Shown here piece after piece: positions 1 through 6,363 of a stretch of DNA of 8,619 nucleotides. Numbering within the stretch: the first letter of the stretch is position 1; the number at the start of each line of letters is the position of its first letter. Below the pieces are notes generated by a model, which was not told the origin of the DNA, did no database searches, and saw only the letters and a list, made by a program, of their open reading frames with translations. The translations under genes and the position numbers were made by a program. Source of the stretch: an uncultured Bacilli bacterium (GTDB lineage Bacteria > Bacillota_I > Bacilli_A > RF39 > UBA660); the NCBI GenBank assembly GCA_947625365.1, contig CANQNZ010000049.1, forward strand, positions 1-8,619, given 5' to 3'.

Positions 1-69
1 AAGAAAACTTTTTATTGTTACACTTCGTTATATAATAAAATGTATTCCTATTATTATTTCTTTGACTAT

Positions 70-101
70 AAACACTGGTTTACTCCGGTGTTTTATTTTT
101 T
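70..101 (+). terminator. Intrinsic terminator upstream of recA
   Basis: AAACACTGG (70-78) pairs with CCGGTGTTT (85-93), with one G-T wobble and a 6-base loop, and a T-rich tail follows. It most likely ends an upstream gene lying outside the window. Bases 1-69 contain no supportable gene: two of the three forward frames read through this hairpin, and the third stops at 33-35, so an upstream gene end cannot be assigned. Confidence 0.7.
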
Positions 102-196
102 ACTAATAAAAAAAGGAAATTGTATATATATGTATAATATATAATAATGAGAGTAAGTATAATAGCAAAAACACAAACAAATGTTTCAAAAAAATG

Positions 197-225
197 TTGA
201 CAAATTAAATTTAGTATATTAAAAT
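197..225 (+). promoter_or_regulatory. Likely recA promoter
   Basis: TTGACA (197-202), a 17-bp spacer and TAAAAT (220-225) give a near-consensus vegetative promoter with a start expected near 232, about 27 bases before recA. No GAAC-N4-GTTC type LexA box is seen. A weak palindrome, AAACA-AA-TGTTT (175-186), lies just upstream of the -35. Several TATAAT-like strings at 120-165 have no good -35 partner. Confidence 0.65.
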
Positions 226-258
226 ATTTTTGTAATCAAGATATTAAAGGAGACTAAG

Positions 259-1287
259 ATGAAAAATTCAAAAGATAATAAAGATAAAGACAAGGCATTA
301 GAACAAGTTCTTGCAGATATTGAAAAACAATTTGGTAAGGGAGCTATTATGAAGCTGGGAGGAAATGAACATATAAAAATAGATGTTACTTCTACTGGTT
401 CAATAGCATTAGATATAGCTTTGGGCGTTGGTGGTTTTCCAAAGGGAAGAATTATTGAAATATTTGGCCCTGAATCTTCTGGTAAAACAACTTTTGCTTT
501 ACAAGCTATAGCTGAAGTACAAAAAGAAGGAGGAAGAGCGGCTTTCATTGATGCTGAGCATGCTTTAGACCCTATTTACGCCAAAGCTCTAGGTGTTAAT
601 ATTAATGAACTATTGTTATCACAACCTGATACTGGTGAGCAAGCTTTGGAAATATGTGAAGCTTTAGTAAGAAGTGAAGCGGTTAATATTGTAGTTATCG
701 ATTCGGTGGCTGCATTAGTTCCCCAAGCGGAGATTGAAGGAGAAATGGGAGACTCTCATGTTGGTTTGCAAGCTCGTTTAATGAGTCAAGCTTTAAGAAA
801 ATTATCAGGTACTATTAATAAAACAAAAACAACAGCAATATTTATTAATCAGTTACGTGAAAAGGTAGGGGTATTATTTGGTAATCCTGAAACTACTCCA
901 GGTGGAAGAGCTTTGAAATTTTATTCCACTATTCGTTTAGATATTCGCCGTGCTGAACAAATAAAGCAAGGTGAACAAGTGATAGGTAATAGAACAAATA
1001 TTAAAGTTGTTAAAAATAAAGTAGCCCCTCCTTTTAAAACGGCTAGCGTTGATATTATGTATGGTGAAGGGGTTTCTAAGGAAAGTGAAATTATTGATTT
1101 AGCTAGCGCTGTAGATATTGTTGAAAAAAGCGGGGCATGGTATGCTTATAATGGTAACAAAATTGGGCAAGGAAAAGAGAATGCTAAAGTATTCTTAAAA
1201 GAAAATCCAGATATTTGTGAAGAAATTGAAGCCAAAGTTCGTGAACATTATGGTATAGCTAAATCTAAGACTGATAAGGAAGGTTAG
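259..1287 (+). CDS. recA: RecA recombinase
   Basis: This 342-residue protein has the usual RecA length. RecA forms ATP-dependent filaments on single-stranded DNA, carries out strand exchange in recombinational repair, and activates LexA-type repressor self-cleavage. Visible motifs are Walker A GPESSGKT (70-77), the IDAEHALD segment (97-104), Walker [10 protein letters not shown] (145-153), and the L2 region from FINQLREK (195-202) through [13 protein letters not shown] with the conserved Gln198. The C-terminus is short and lysine-rich (KSKTDKEG) rather than strongly acidic. The ATG at 259 follows AAAGGAG (246-252) at a 6-base gap, with a promoter just upstream. A hairpin overlaps the stop codon and rny follows 114 bases later, the same recA-rny order as in Bacillus. 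The identification is essentially certain. Confidence 0.99.
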   Translation: MKNSKDNKDKDKALEQVLADIEKQFGKGAIMKLGGNEHIKIDVTSTGSIALDIALGVGGFPKGRIIEIFGPESSGKTTFALQAIAEVQKEGGRAAFIDAEHALDPIYAKALGVNINELLLSQPDTGEQALEICEALVRSEAVNIVVIDSVAALVPQAEIEGEMGDSHVGLQARLMSQALRKLSGTINKTKTTAIFINQLREKVGVLFGNPETTPGGRALKFYSTIRLDIRRAEQIKQGEQVIGNRTNIKVVKNKVAPPFKTASVDIMYGEGVSKESEIIDLASAVDIVEKSGAWYAYNGNKIGQGKENAKVFLKENPDICEEIEAKVREHYGIAKSKTDKEG

Positions 1288-1305
1288 AGGTAACTCTAGC
1301 CTTTT
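1280..1305 (+). terminator. Hairpin/terminator overlapping the recA stop
   Basis: AAGGTTAGAG (1280-1289) pairs with CTCTAGCCTT (1294-1303), with one wobble, around a GTAA loop, followed by TTTT interrupted by A's. The left arm includes the TAG stop codon of recA. The short T-run suggests partial termination or 3'-end protection rather than a full stop. Confidence 0.6.
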
Positions 1306-1316
1306 AAAATAATTGC

Positions 1317-1345
1317 TTGCTAATTATTTAAAATAATTTTATAAT
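1317..1345 (+). promoter_or_regulatory. Likely rny promoter
   Basis: TTGCTA (1317-1322), a 17-bp spacer and a perfect TATAAT (1340-1345) lie just downstream of the recA hairpin, giving rny a start near 1352 and a leader of about 50 bases. An AT-only inverted repeat, AAATAATT/AATTATTT (1307-1329), overlaps the -35. Confidence 0.55.
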
Positions 1346-1401
1346 TGAGTTATAGATGTTTATTAAAAAATGAATATTTATAAATAGAAAAAGGAGGAAA
1401 T

Positions 1402-2955
1402 ATGGGATTATTTACATCACCCATTGTAACTCTTTTAATTGGAATTTTATCAGGTTCAGGAATTGTGACGCTAACTGTTTTTATTAGAAATAGTAGAGCT
1501 GAAAGTAAAGCAAATAAATATTTAGAAGACGCCAAGAAAGAGGCGGAAAAACATAAACGAGATACAGTTTTAGAATTAAAAGAAGAATCTTATCGTTTAA
1601 AACAAGAAACTGAAAAAGAAATAAAAGAGAAAAAGCAAGAACTATCTTTAAATGAAGATAAGTTAATGCAAAGAGAAGCTAATCTTGATAAAAGAGAAGA
1701 AATGCTTCAAAATCGTGATGCTTTGCTAGAACAAAAAGATAATAACTTGTTAGCTAAACAAAAAGAATTGCAAGAAAAAGAAGTTAAAATGGACGAACTT
1801 TTAAAAGAAGAAATGGCTAAACTAGAAAAAATAGCTAAATTTTCTAAAGAAAAAGCACATGATTTAATCATGAAAAGAACAGAAGATACAATGGCTAAAG
1901 AAATAGCAAATTATATCAAAGAGGAAGAAGCCAAAGCTAAACTAGAGGCACATGAGAAAGCTAAACAGTTAATTGTAGAAAGTATGCAAAGATATTCTAA
2001 TGATGTTACAAATGAGCAAACTGTTAGTACAATAGAGCTTCCTAATGATGAAATGAAAGGCCGCTTAATTGGACGAGAAGGAAGAAATATCCGTTCGATA
2101 GAAGCTGTAACAGGAGTAGATTTAATTATAGATGATACTCCGGAAGCTATAGTTATTTCATCATTTGACCCATTAAGAAGAGAAATGGCAAAAATTACAA
2201 TTGAGACTTTAATAAAAGATGGGCGTATTCATCCAACTAGAATAGAAGAAGTGTATGAAAAAGTAAGTAATGATATGAATACTAAAATTACGGAAATTGG
2301 TAATGAAGCTGTATATGAATTAGGATTAACTAAAGTTGAACCTGAATTAGTTAATTTAATTGGTAAATTGCACTTTAGAACAAGTTATGGTCAAAATGCC
2401 TTACAGCATTCTAAAGAAGTTGCTCATTTAACTGGTTTAATGGCAAGTGAATTAGGCGAAAATGTAGCCTTAGCTAAAAGAGCAGGCTTATTACATGATA
2501 TTGGTAAAGCAATTGATTATGAGATTGAAGGTTCTCATGTAGAAATCGGCGAAATGATAGCTAAGAAATATCATGAAGATAAAACGGTTATTAATGCAAT
2601 ATTATCTCATCATGGAGATACCGAACCTACTTCGGTTATTGCAATTTTAGTACAAGTTGCTGATACTTTATCTGCAGCTAGACCCGGTGCTCGTAATGAC
2701 TCATTAGAAAATTATATTAAACGATTAGAGCAATTAGAAGAAATTGGAAATTCTTTTGAAGGCGTAGATAAAACTTATGCTATGCAAGCAGGTCGGGAAC
2801 TTCGTGTTATTGTTAAACCAGAAGAAATTGATGATAAAGAGAGTTATAAAATAGCTCGTGATATTAAAGCGAGAATTGAAGAAGAAATGCAGTATCCTGG
2901 AACAATTAAAATTAATGTTATAAGAGAAACAAGAGTACAGGAAGAAGCAAAATAA
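1402..2955 (+). CDS. rny: Ribonuclease Y
   Basis: The 517-residue protein matches the RNase Y (YmdA) layout and usual length of about 520. RNase Y is a membrane-anchored endoribonuclease that starts mRNA decay in many Bacillota. In order, the sequence shows an N-terminal membrane helix (about 7-28); a long charged coiled coil (about 31-190, rich in K/E); a KH domain with the GREG loop (224-227, within MKGRLIGREGRNIRSIE); and an HD domain with His336 (LQHS), His365-Asp366 (LLHDIGK) and Asp421 (VADTLSAARPGAR), the metal-binding residues of this family. AAGGAGG (1391-1397) lies 4 bases before the ATG. No defect is seen. The neighbour order recA-rny is typical of Bacilli. Confidence 0.98.
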   Translation: MGLFTSPIVTLLIGILSGSGIVTLTVFIRNSRAESKANKYLEDAKKEAEKHKRDTVLELKEESYRLKQETEKEIKEKKQELSLNEDKLMQREANLDKREEMLQNRDALLEQKDNNLLAKQKELQEKEVKMDELLKEEMAKLEKIAKFSKEKAHDLIMKRTEDTMAKEIANYIKEEEAKAKLEAHEKAKQLIVESMQRYSNDVTNEQTVSTIELPNDEMKGRLIGREGRNIRSIEAVTGVDLIIDDTPEAIVISSFDPLRREMAKITIETLIKDGRIHPTRIEEVYEKVSNDMNTKITEIGNEAVYELGLTKVEPELVNLIGKLHFRTSYGQNALQHSKEVAHLTGLMASELGENVALAKRAGLLHDIGKAIDYEIEGSHVEIGEMIAKKYHEDKTVINAILSHHGDTEPTSVIAILVQVADTLSAARPGARNDSLENYIKRLEQLEEIGNSFEGVDKTYAMQAGRELRVIVKPEEIDDKESYKIARDIKARIEEEMQYPGTIKINVIRETRVQEEAK

Positions 2956-2967
2956 TTCTTCTTTTTT
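2941..2967 (+). terminator. Weak terminator at the rny stop
   Basis: GAAGAA (2941-2946) pairs with TTCTTC (2956-2961) across a 9-base loop that contains the rny TAA, followed by six T's (2962-2967). The 6-bp AT-rich stem is weak. priA starts only 21 bases later with no clear promoter, so read-through from rny into priA is likely. Confidence 0.4.
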
Positions 2968-2987
2968 AATAGAAGGAAGGTGAAAAG

Positions 2988-5174
2988 ATGTATGCTAAAA
3001 TATTAGTAGAATATAATGTTAAAACTTTAGATAAAACCTTTACTTATAAAGTTGCTGATAAAATTAAAGATACTATTAAAGTTGGTATGAAAGTTAAAGT
3101 GCCTTTTGGGCATACCTATATTAATGGTTTTGTTTTAGCTCTTAGTAATCAGGCTGATGAAGATATCACTACTTTTAAAGAAGTAACCGAGATTGCTAAA
3201 GATAACTTTGTTTTAAATCAAGAGTTATTAGATTTAGGTGTTTATTTAAAAGAAAAAACTTTATGTTCTTTAATAAGTGCATACCAAACTATGCTTCCGC
3301 CTTCTTTAAAAATAAAAAATCAAAAGAATAATTATGATTTAACTGTTAGTTATATTATTTTAAATAATAATGTTGATATTGAGCAATATATTTCAGAAAA
3401 TAAACGATGTGTTAAACAAATAGCTATATTAAGAAGACTAAAAGAAGAAAAAAGAGTTTTAAAAAAGGAAATTAATTGTAATGGTTTACAAGTATTATTA
3501 TCTAAAAATATTGTATTAGAAGAAAAAGAAAAAAAATATCGTCTTAATTATAAAGATGAATTAAAACCAGATAATAAATTAACGGAAGAACAAGAAGATG
3601 TCTTTAAGAAAATAAAAGCTTCTTTTCATAAAGAGGAAACCTTTTTATTATATGGTGTTACGGGAAGCGGTAAAACAGAGGTTTATATTCATTTAATTAA
3701 AGAAGTAATTAAAATGGGTAAAACGGCTTTATTACTCGTTCCCGAAATAAGTTTAAGCACTCAATTAGTGGAAAGATTTTACCAGCGTTTTGGTTCTAAA
3801 GTGGCTATTTTTCACAGTGCATTATCTGAAGGGGAAAAATATGATGAGTATCAAAAAATTACTAATGGGGAAGTAGATATTGTTGTAGGGACTCGTAGTG
3901 CAATATTTACACCACTTAATAATTTAGGAATAATTATTATTGATGAAGAACATTCGGAAAATTACAAACAAGAAAATATGCCTCGTTATAGAACATTAGA
4001 TATGGCTTTATTTCGTTCTAAATATAACAAAATACCATTAGTTTTAGGTAGTGCTACCCCGAGTTTAGAGACAATGGCTCGTGCTAAGAAAGGTATATAC
4101 ACATTATTAACTCTTTCTAAAAGAGTTAATAATGCTGTTTTACCTAAGATAACTTTAGTAGATAGCAGACAAGAAATGAAAAAGAGAAATCCAATATTTA
4201 GTGAACTTTTACAAACAAAAATAAATGAATGTTTAGAAAAAAAAGAACAAGTAATTTTATTATTAAATAGAAGAGGACATTCGCCTATTGTTACTTGTCA
4301 GAACTGTGGTTACACCTATAAATGTCCAAATTGTGATATTTCTTTGACCTATCATAAATCAACTAATAATTTACGTTGCCATTATTGTGGTTATACAAAT
4401 CTTAAATCAGATGTTTGTCCAAGCTGTAATGAAAAAGCTTTAAATTATTATGGTTTAGGTACAGAGAAACTTGAATTGGAGGTGGCTAAAGAGTTCCCTG
4501 CGGCTAGAGTAGTGCGTATGGATGTAGATACAACTAGCAGAAAGGGAGCGCATGAGAAAATCATTAAAGATTTTCAAAATGGAAAGTATGATATTTTACT
4601 TGGTACTCAAATGATATCTAAAGGGCTTGATTTTGCCAATGTTACTTTGGTTGGTGTTATTAATGCGGATTTATCATTAAATATGCCTGATTTTAAAGCC
4701 CGAGAAAAAACCTTTAGTTTACTTGTTCAAACTGCGGGTAGGTCGGGAAGAAGTGAGAAAAAAGGGGAAGTTGTAATTCAAAGCTTTAATGTGGATAATG
4801 AAATATTTAAATATGTAGTAGACAGTGATTATGAAGGTTTTTATCAATTTGAAATGCAAAATCGTCATAAATTAGATTATCCACCTTATTATTTCTTAGC
4901 TTGTGTAAAAATTGCGAGTAAGGATTATGAACTGGCAAGTAAGCAGGCTAATAAAGTTTATAATTACTTAAAATCTAAAGTTGATAAAAGAACTATTTTA
5001 TTAGGACCATCTACTGCTAATCAATTTCGAATAAACGGGATATTTCGTTTTCAAATTGTAATTAAATATAAAAAAGATGATAATTTAATGAAAGCTTTAA
5101 AAGATTTAGATAATATGTATGTAATAAATAAACAAGTGAACCTTGAAATTGATACTTCACCTCAGTCTATTTGA
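2988..5174 (+). CDS. priA: PriA primosomal helicase
   Basis: This 728-residue protein is close to the usual PriA length (about 730-800). PriA recognises stalled or repaired replication forks, unwinds DNA 3'-5' and starts primosome assembly to reload the replicative helicase. Residues about 1-100 form the DNA 3'-end binding domain. The helicase core shows Walker A GVTGSGKT (223-230), DEEH (319-322), GSATPS (354-359) and motif VI TAGRSGR (582-588). Eight cysteines in CxxC pairs (437/440, 446/449, 464/467, 477/480) form the zinc-binding insert. AAGGAAGGTG precedes the ATG. It follows rny by 32 bases and may be partly co-transcribed with it. Its TGA stop overlaps the -35 box of the next gene's promoter. 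PriA may act with RecA, encoded upstream, in restart after repair. Confidence 0.98.
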   Translation: MYAKILVEYNVKTLDKTFTYKVADKIKDTIKVGMKVKVPFGHTYINGFVLALSNQADEDITTFKEVTEIAKDNFVLNQELLDLGVYLKEKTLCSLISAYQTMLPPSLKIKNQKNNYDLTVSYIILNNNVDIEQYISENKRCVKQIAILRRLKEEKRVLKKEINCNGLQVLLSKNIVLEEKEKKYRLNYKDELKPDNKLTEEQEDVFKKIKASFHKEETFLLYGVTGSGKTEVYIHLIKEVIKMGKTALLLVPEISLSTQLVERFYQRFGSKVAIFHSALSEGEKYDEYQKITNGEVDIVVGTRSAIFTPLNNLGIIIIDEEHSENYKQENMPRYRTLDMALFRSKYNKIPLVLGSATPSLETMARAKKGIYTLLTLSKRVNNAVLPKITLVDSRQEMKKRNPIFSELLQTKINECLEKKEQVILLLNRRGHSPIVTCQNCGYTYKCPNCDISLTYHKSTNNLRCHYCGYTNLKSDVCPSCNEKALNYYGLGTEKLELEVAKEFPAARVVRMDVDTTSRKGAHEKIIKDFQNGKYDILLGTQMISKGLDFANVTLVGVINADLSLNMPDFKAREKTFSLLVQTAGRSGRSEKKGEVVIQSFNVDNEIFKYVVDSDYEGFYQFEMQNRHKLDYPPYYFLACVKIASKDYELASKQANKVYNYLKSKVDKRTILLGPSTANQFRINGIFRFQIVIKYKKDDNLMKALKDLDNMYVINKQVNLEIDTSPQSI

Positions 5175-5199
5175 CAAAAAGTGTCAAATATGCTATAAT
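5168..5199 (+). promoter_or_regulatory. Consensus promoter with dyad operator
   Basis: TTGACA (5171-5176), a 17-bp spacer and an extended -10 TGCTATAAT (5191-5199) make a near-perfect promoter whose -35 contains the priA stop. A perfect 9-bp dyad, TATTTGACA (5168-5176) and TGTCAAATA (5182-5190) with 5 bases between, covers the -35 and spacer. That placement suits a repressor operator. It is not followed by a T-run, so it is unlikely to be a terminator. Confidence 0.7.
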
Positions 5200-5243
5200 T
5201 CGTTTATCAATGGGGAATGGTTGGCATAGTAAAGTAATATCGT

Positions 5244-5267
5244 AAATCCTTATTGTAAGGATTTTTT
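5244..5267 (+). terminator. Terminator-like hairpin in the leader
   Basis: AAATCCTTA (5244-5252) and TAAGGATTT (5256-5264) form a perfect 9-bp stem with a 3-base loop, continued by T's to 5267. It lies between the promoter start (about 5206) and the ribosome binding site GGGAGG (5273-5278). It could attenuate the downstream gene, release a small RNA of about 60 nt, or end read-through from priA. No known riboswitch motif is recognised upstream of it. Confidence 0.55.
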
Positions 5268-5286
5268 ATTTAGGGAGGAATAGAAT

Positions 5287-6198
5287 ATGAAAAAAATGAT
5301 TTTAACAATTGCTATTATATTAACATTGATGATAAGTGTTAACTCAGTTAAAGCTGATAGTGACAAAAAGAAAGTTCAAACTAATTTTCAATACAAATTA
5401 GTTTGTGATTATTATAATGGTAGTGATGAGTTAACTTGGGGTTCTCAAGAATATATTGGAGATTTTAAAAACTATGATGGAACGGAGAGTAATAGTAATC
5501 GTGCTTGTGGAGCCACAGCCGTTACTAAAAAATTTACTTTAGGTGATCCAAACAATAATAATTTACCTAGAGAAGCCGTAATTACTTATGATAATTGTAA
5601 TGGTAGTACAGGCAATCAAAAAGCTAAAGTAGGACAAAGTTGTTCATCACAAGGAAAAGTTAGAACTTGTACAGTAAAATGGACTGGTTATTGCTATAAA
5701 GACCCTAATGCAAAAACAACTAGTTCAAATAAAAAAAGTAAAACTACAATTAAAAGATTTACTTTAAGTGATACTTCACTTAAAGTTGGTGAAACAACAA
5801 AAATTAAAACACATGGTTCATGTTATGACTATTCAGTAGAAGATGAAAGTATTTTAGATTATAATTCATCTGATGATAGTTTTAAAGCTTTAGCAGCGGG
5901 AAAAACATATATTAATTGTTATGATAAAGATGGCACTTATTTAGCACGTAGAGCTGTAAGAGTAAAAAGTGTTCCAGTAGCTAGTAACGAAAATGTTGCT
6001 AAAACTGAATATCGTTATTTAAATGCTGATACTAACTTATACAAAACAGCAAATGGAACTGGCTCTTCTCGTCGTAAACTTAAAAAGGGGAAAAAAGTAC
6101 AATACTTAACTGTAAAAGTAAACGGATATTGTAAAATTAAAACGGGCGTTACAACTGGTTATGTTAAGTGTGATAATTTAAATGTTGAGCAAGTTTAA
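5287..6198 (+). CDS. Secreted cysteine-rich Ig-like/SH3-like protein
   Basis: This 303-residue protein has no recognised named family over its full length. A signal peptide covers about 1-23 (MKKM, a hydrophobic core, then VKA before DSD, a plausible signal peptidase I site). The next part (about 35-140) has six cysteines (40, 74, 104, 119, 128, 136) and no family I can name. Residues 155-227 (IKRFTLSDTSLKVGETTKI...AAGKTYINCYD) read like a bacterial Ig-like (BIG_2-type) domain with two cysteines. Residues 240-300 (YRYLNADTNLYKTANGTG...VNGYCKIKTGVTTGYVKC) read like a bacterial SH3 domain, often a cell-wall binder, with two more. Ten cysteines in total, paired by domain, suggest disulfides outside the cell. 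GGGAGG precedes the ATG at 5287. It has its own promoter, leader hairpin and terminator, so it is probably a single-gene unit. Export is well supported; function is unknown. Confidence 0.85.
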   Translation: MKKMILTIAIILTLMISVNSVKADSDKKKVQTNFQYKLVCDYYNGSDELTWGSQEYIGDFKNYDGTESNSNRACGATAVTKKFTLGDPNNNNLPREAVITYDNCNGSTGNQKAKVGQSCSSQGKVRTCTVKWTGYCYKDPNAKTTSSNKKSKTTIKRFTLSDTSLKVGETTKIKTHGSCYDYSVEDESILDYNSSDDSFKALAAGKTYINCYDKDGTYLARRAVRVKSVPVASNENVAKTEYRYLNADTNLYKTANGTGSSRRKLKKGKKVQYLTVKVNGYCKIKTGVTTGYVKCDNLNVEQV

Positions 6199-6209
6199 TT
6201 AATTATAAT

Positions 6210-6251
6210 AAAAAGAAGACGAGAAATTTTTACTTAACATCTTCTTTTTTT
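6210..6251 (+). terminator. Intrinsic terminator after the cysteine-rich gene
   Basis: AAAAAGAAGA (6210-6219) pairs with TCTTCTTTTT (6240-6249) across a 20-base loop, and the right arm merges into a T-run ending at 6251. Only 11 bases after the stop codon, it separates this gene from the surface-protein promoter. Confidence 0.65.
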
Positions 6252-6260
6252 ATGCCTATT

Positions 6261-6363
6261 ATTTTGACTATCCGCAAACTCAGTGGCAGTTAATTTGTGT
6301 TGACAATGGCACTCCGGGGGGGGGTATAATTGGAATAGAGAATATACCAAGAGGTGGACCAAA
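6261..6363 (+). repeat. Promoter cassette, copy A
   Basis: This block and 8453-8555 align without gaps at a fixed offset of 2192 bases, with 5 mismatches in 103 (98 identical). Looser similarity starts at the T-run near 6242 and continues into the coding region (56 of the first 64 bases). The unit holds a conserved 39-bp upstream part including CCGCAAACTCAGT, the -35, the G9 tract, the -10, an untranslated leader with a ggtata...tatacc inverted repeat, and the ribosome binding site GAGGTGG. Confidence 0.9.
6300..6330 (+). promoter_or_regulatory. G-tract promoter, probably phase variable
   Basis: TTGACA (6300-6305) and TATAAT (6325-6330) are perfect consensus boxes, but the spacer is 19 bp instead of the best 17. 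Its last nine bases are all G (6316-6324). Gain or loss of G by slippage would change the spacing and so promoter strength, as known for porA of Neisseria meningitidis. At nine G the spacing predicts weak activity; seven would be ideal. GAGGTGG (6351-6357) serves the ATG at 6364. Confidence 0.8.

Noticed and set aside
1..69. 3' end of an upstream gene
   Set aside because: No frame gives a recognisable protein end before the terminator at 70-101, so it cannot be supported.
150..225. LexA/SOS box controlling recA
   Set aside because: No GAAC-N4-GTTC or similar site overlaps the promoter. The AAACA-AA-TGTTT palindrome is weak and common in AT-rich DNA.
219..548. 109-codon frame on the - strand opposite recA
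   Set aside because: It lies wholly over the recA promoter and 5' coding part, has no ribosome binding site, and looks like a shadow of a certain gene.
5172..5174. TGA read as tryptophan (Mycoplasma code)
   Set aside because: PriA ends at its usual length at this TGA, and tryptophans elsewhere in the window are TGG.
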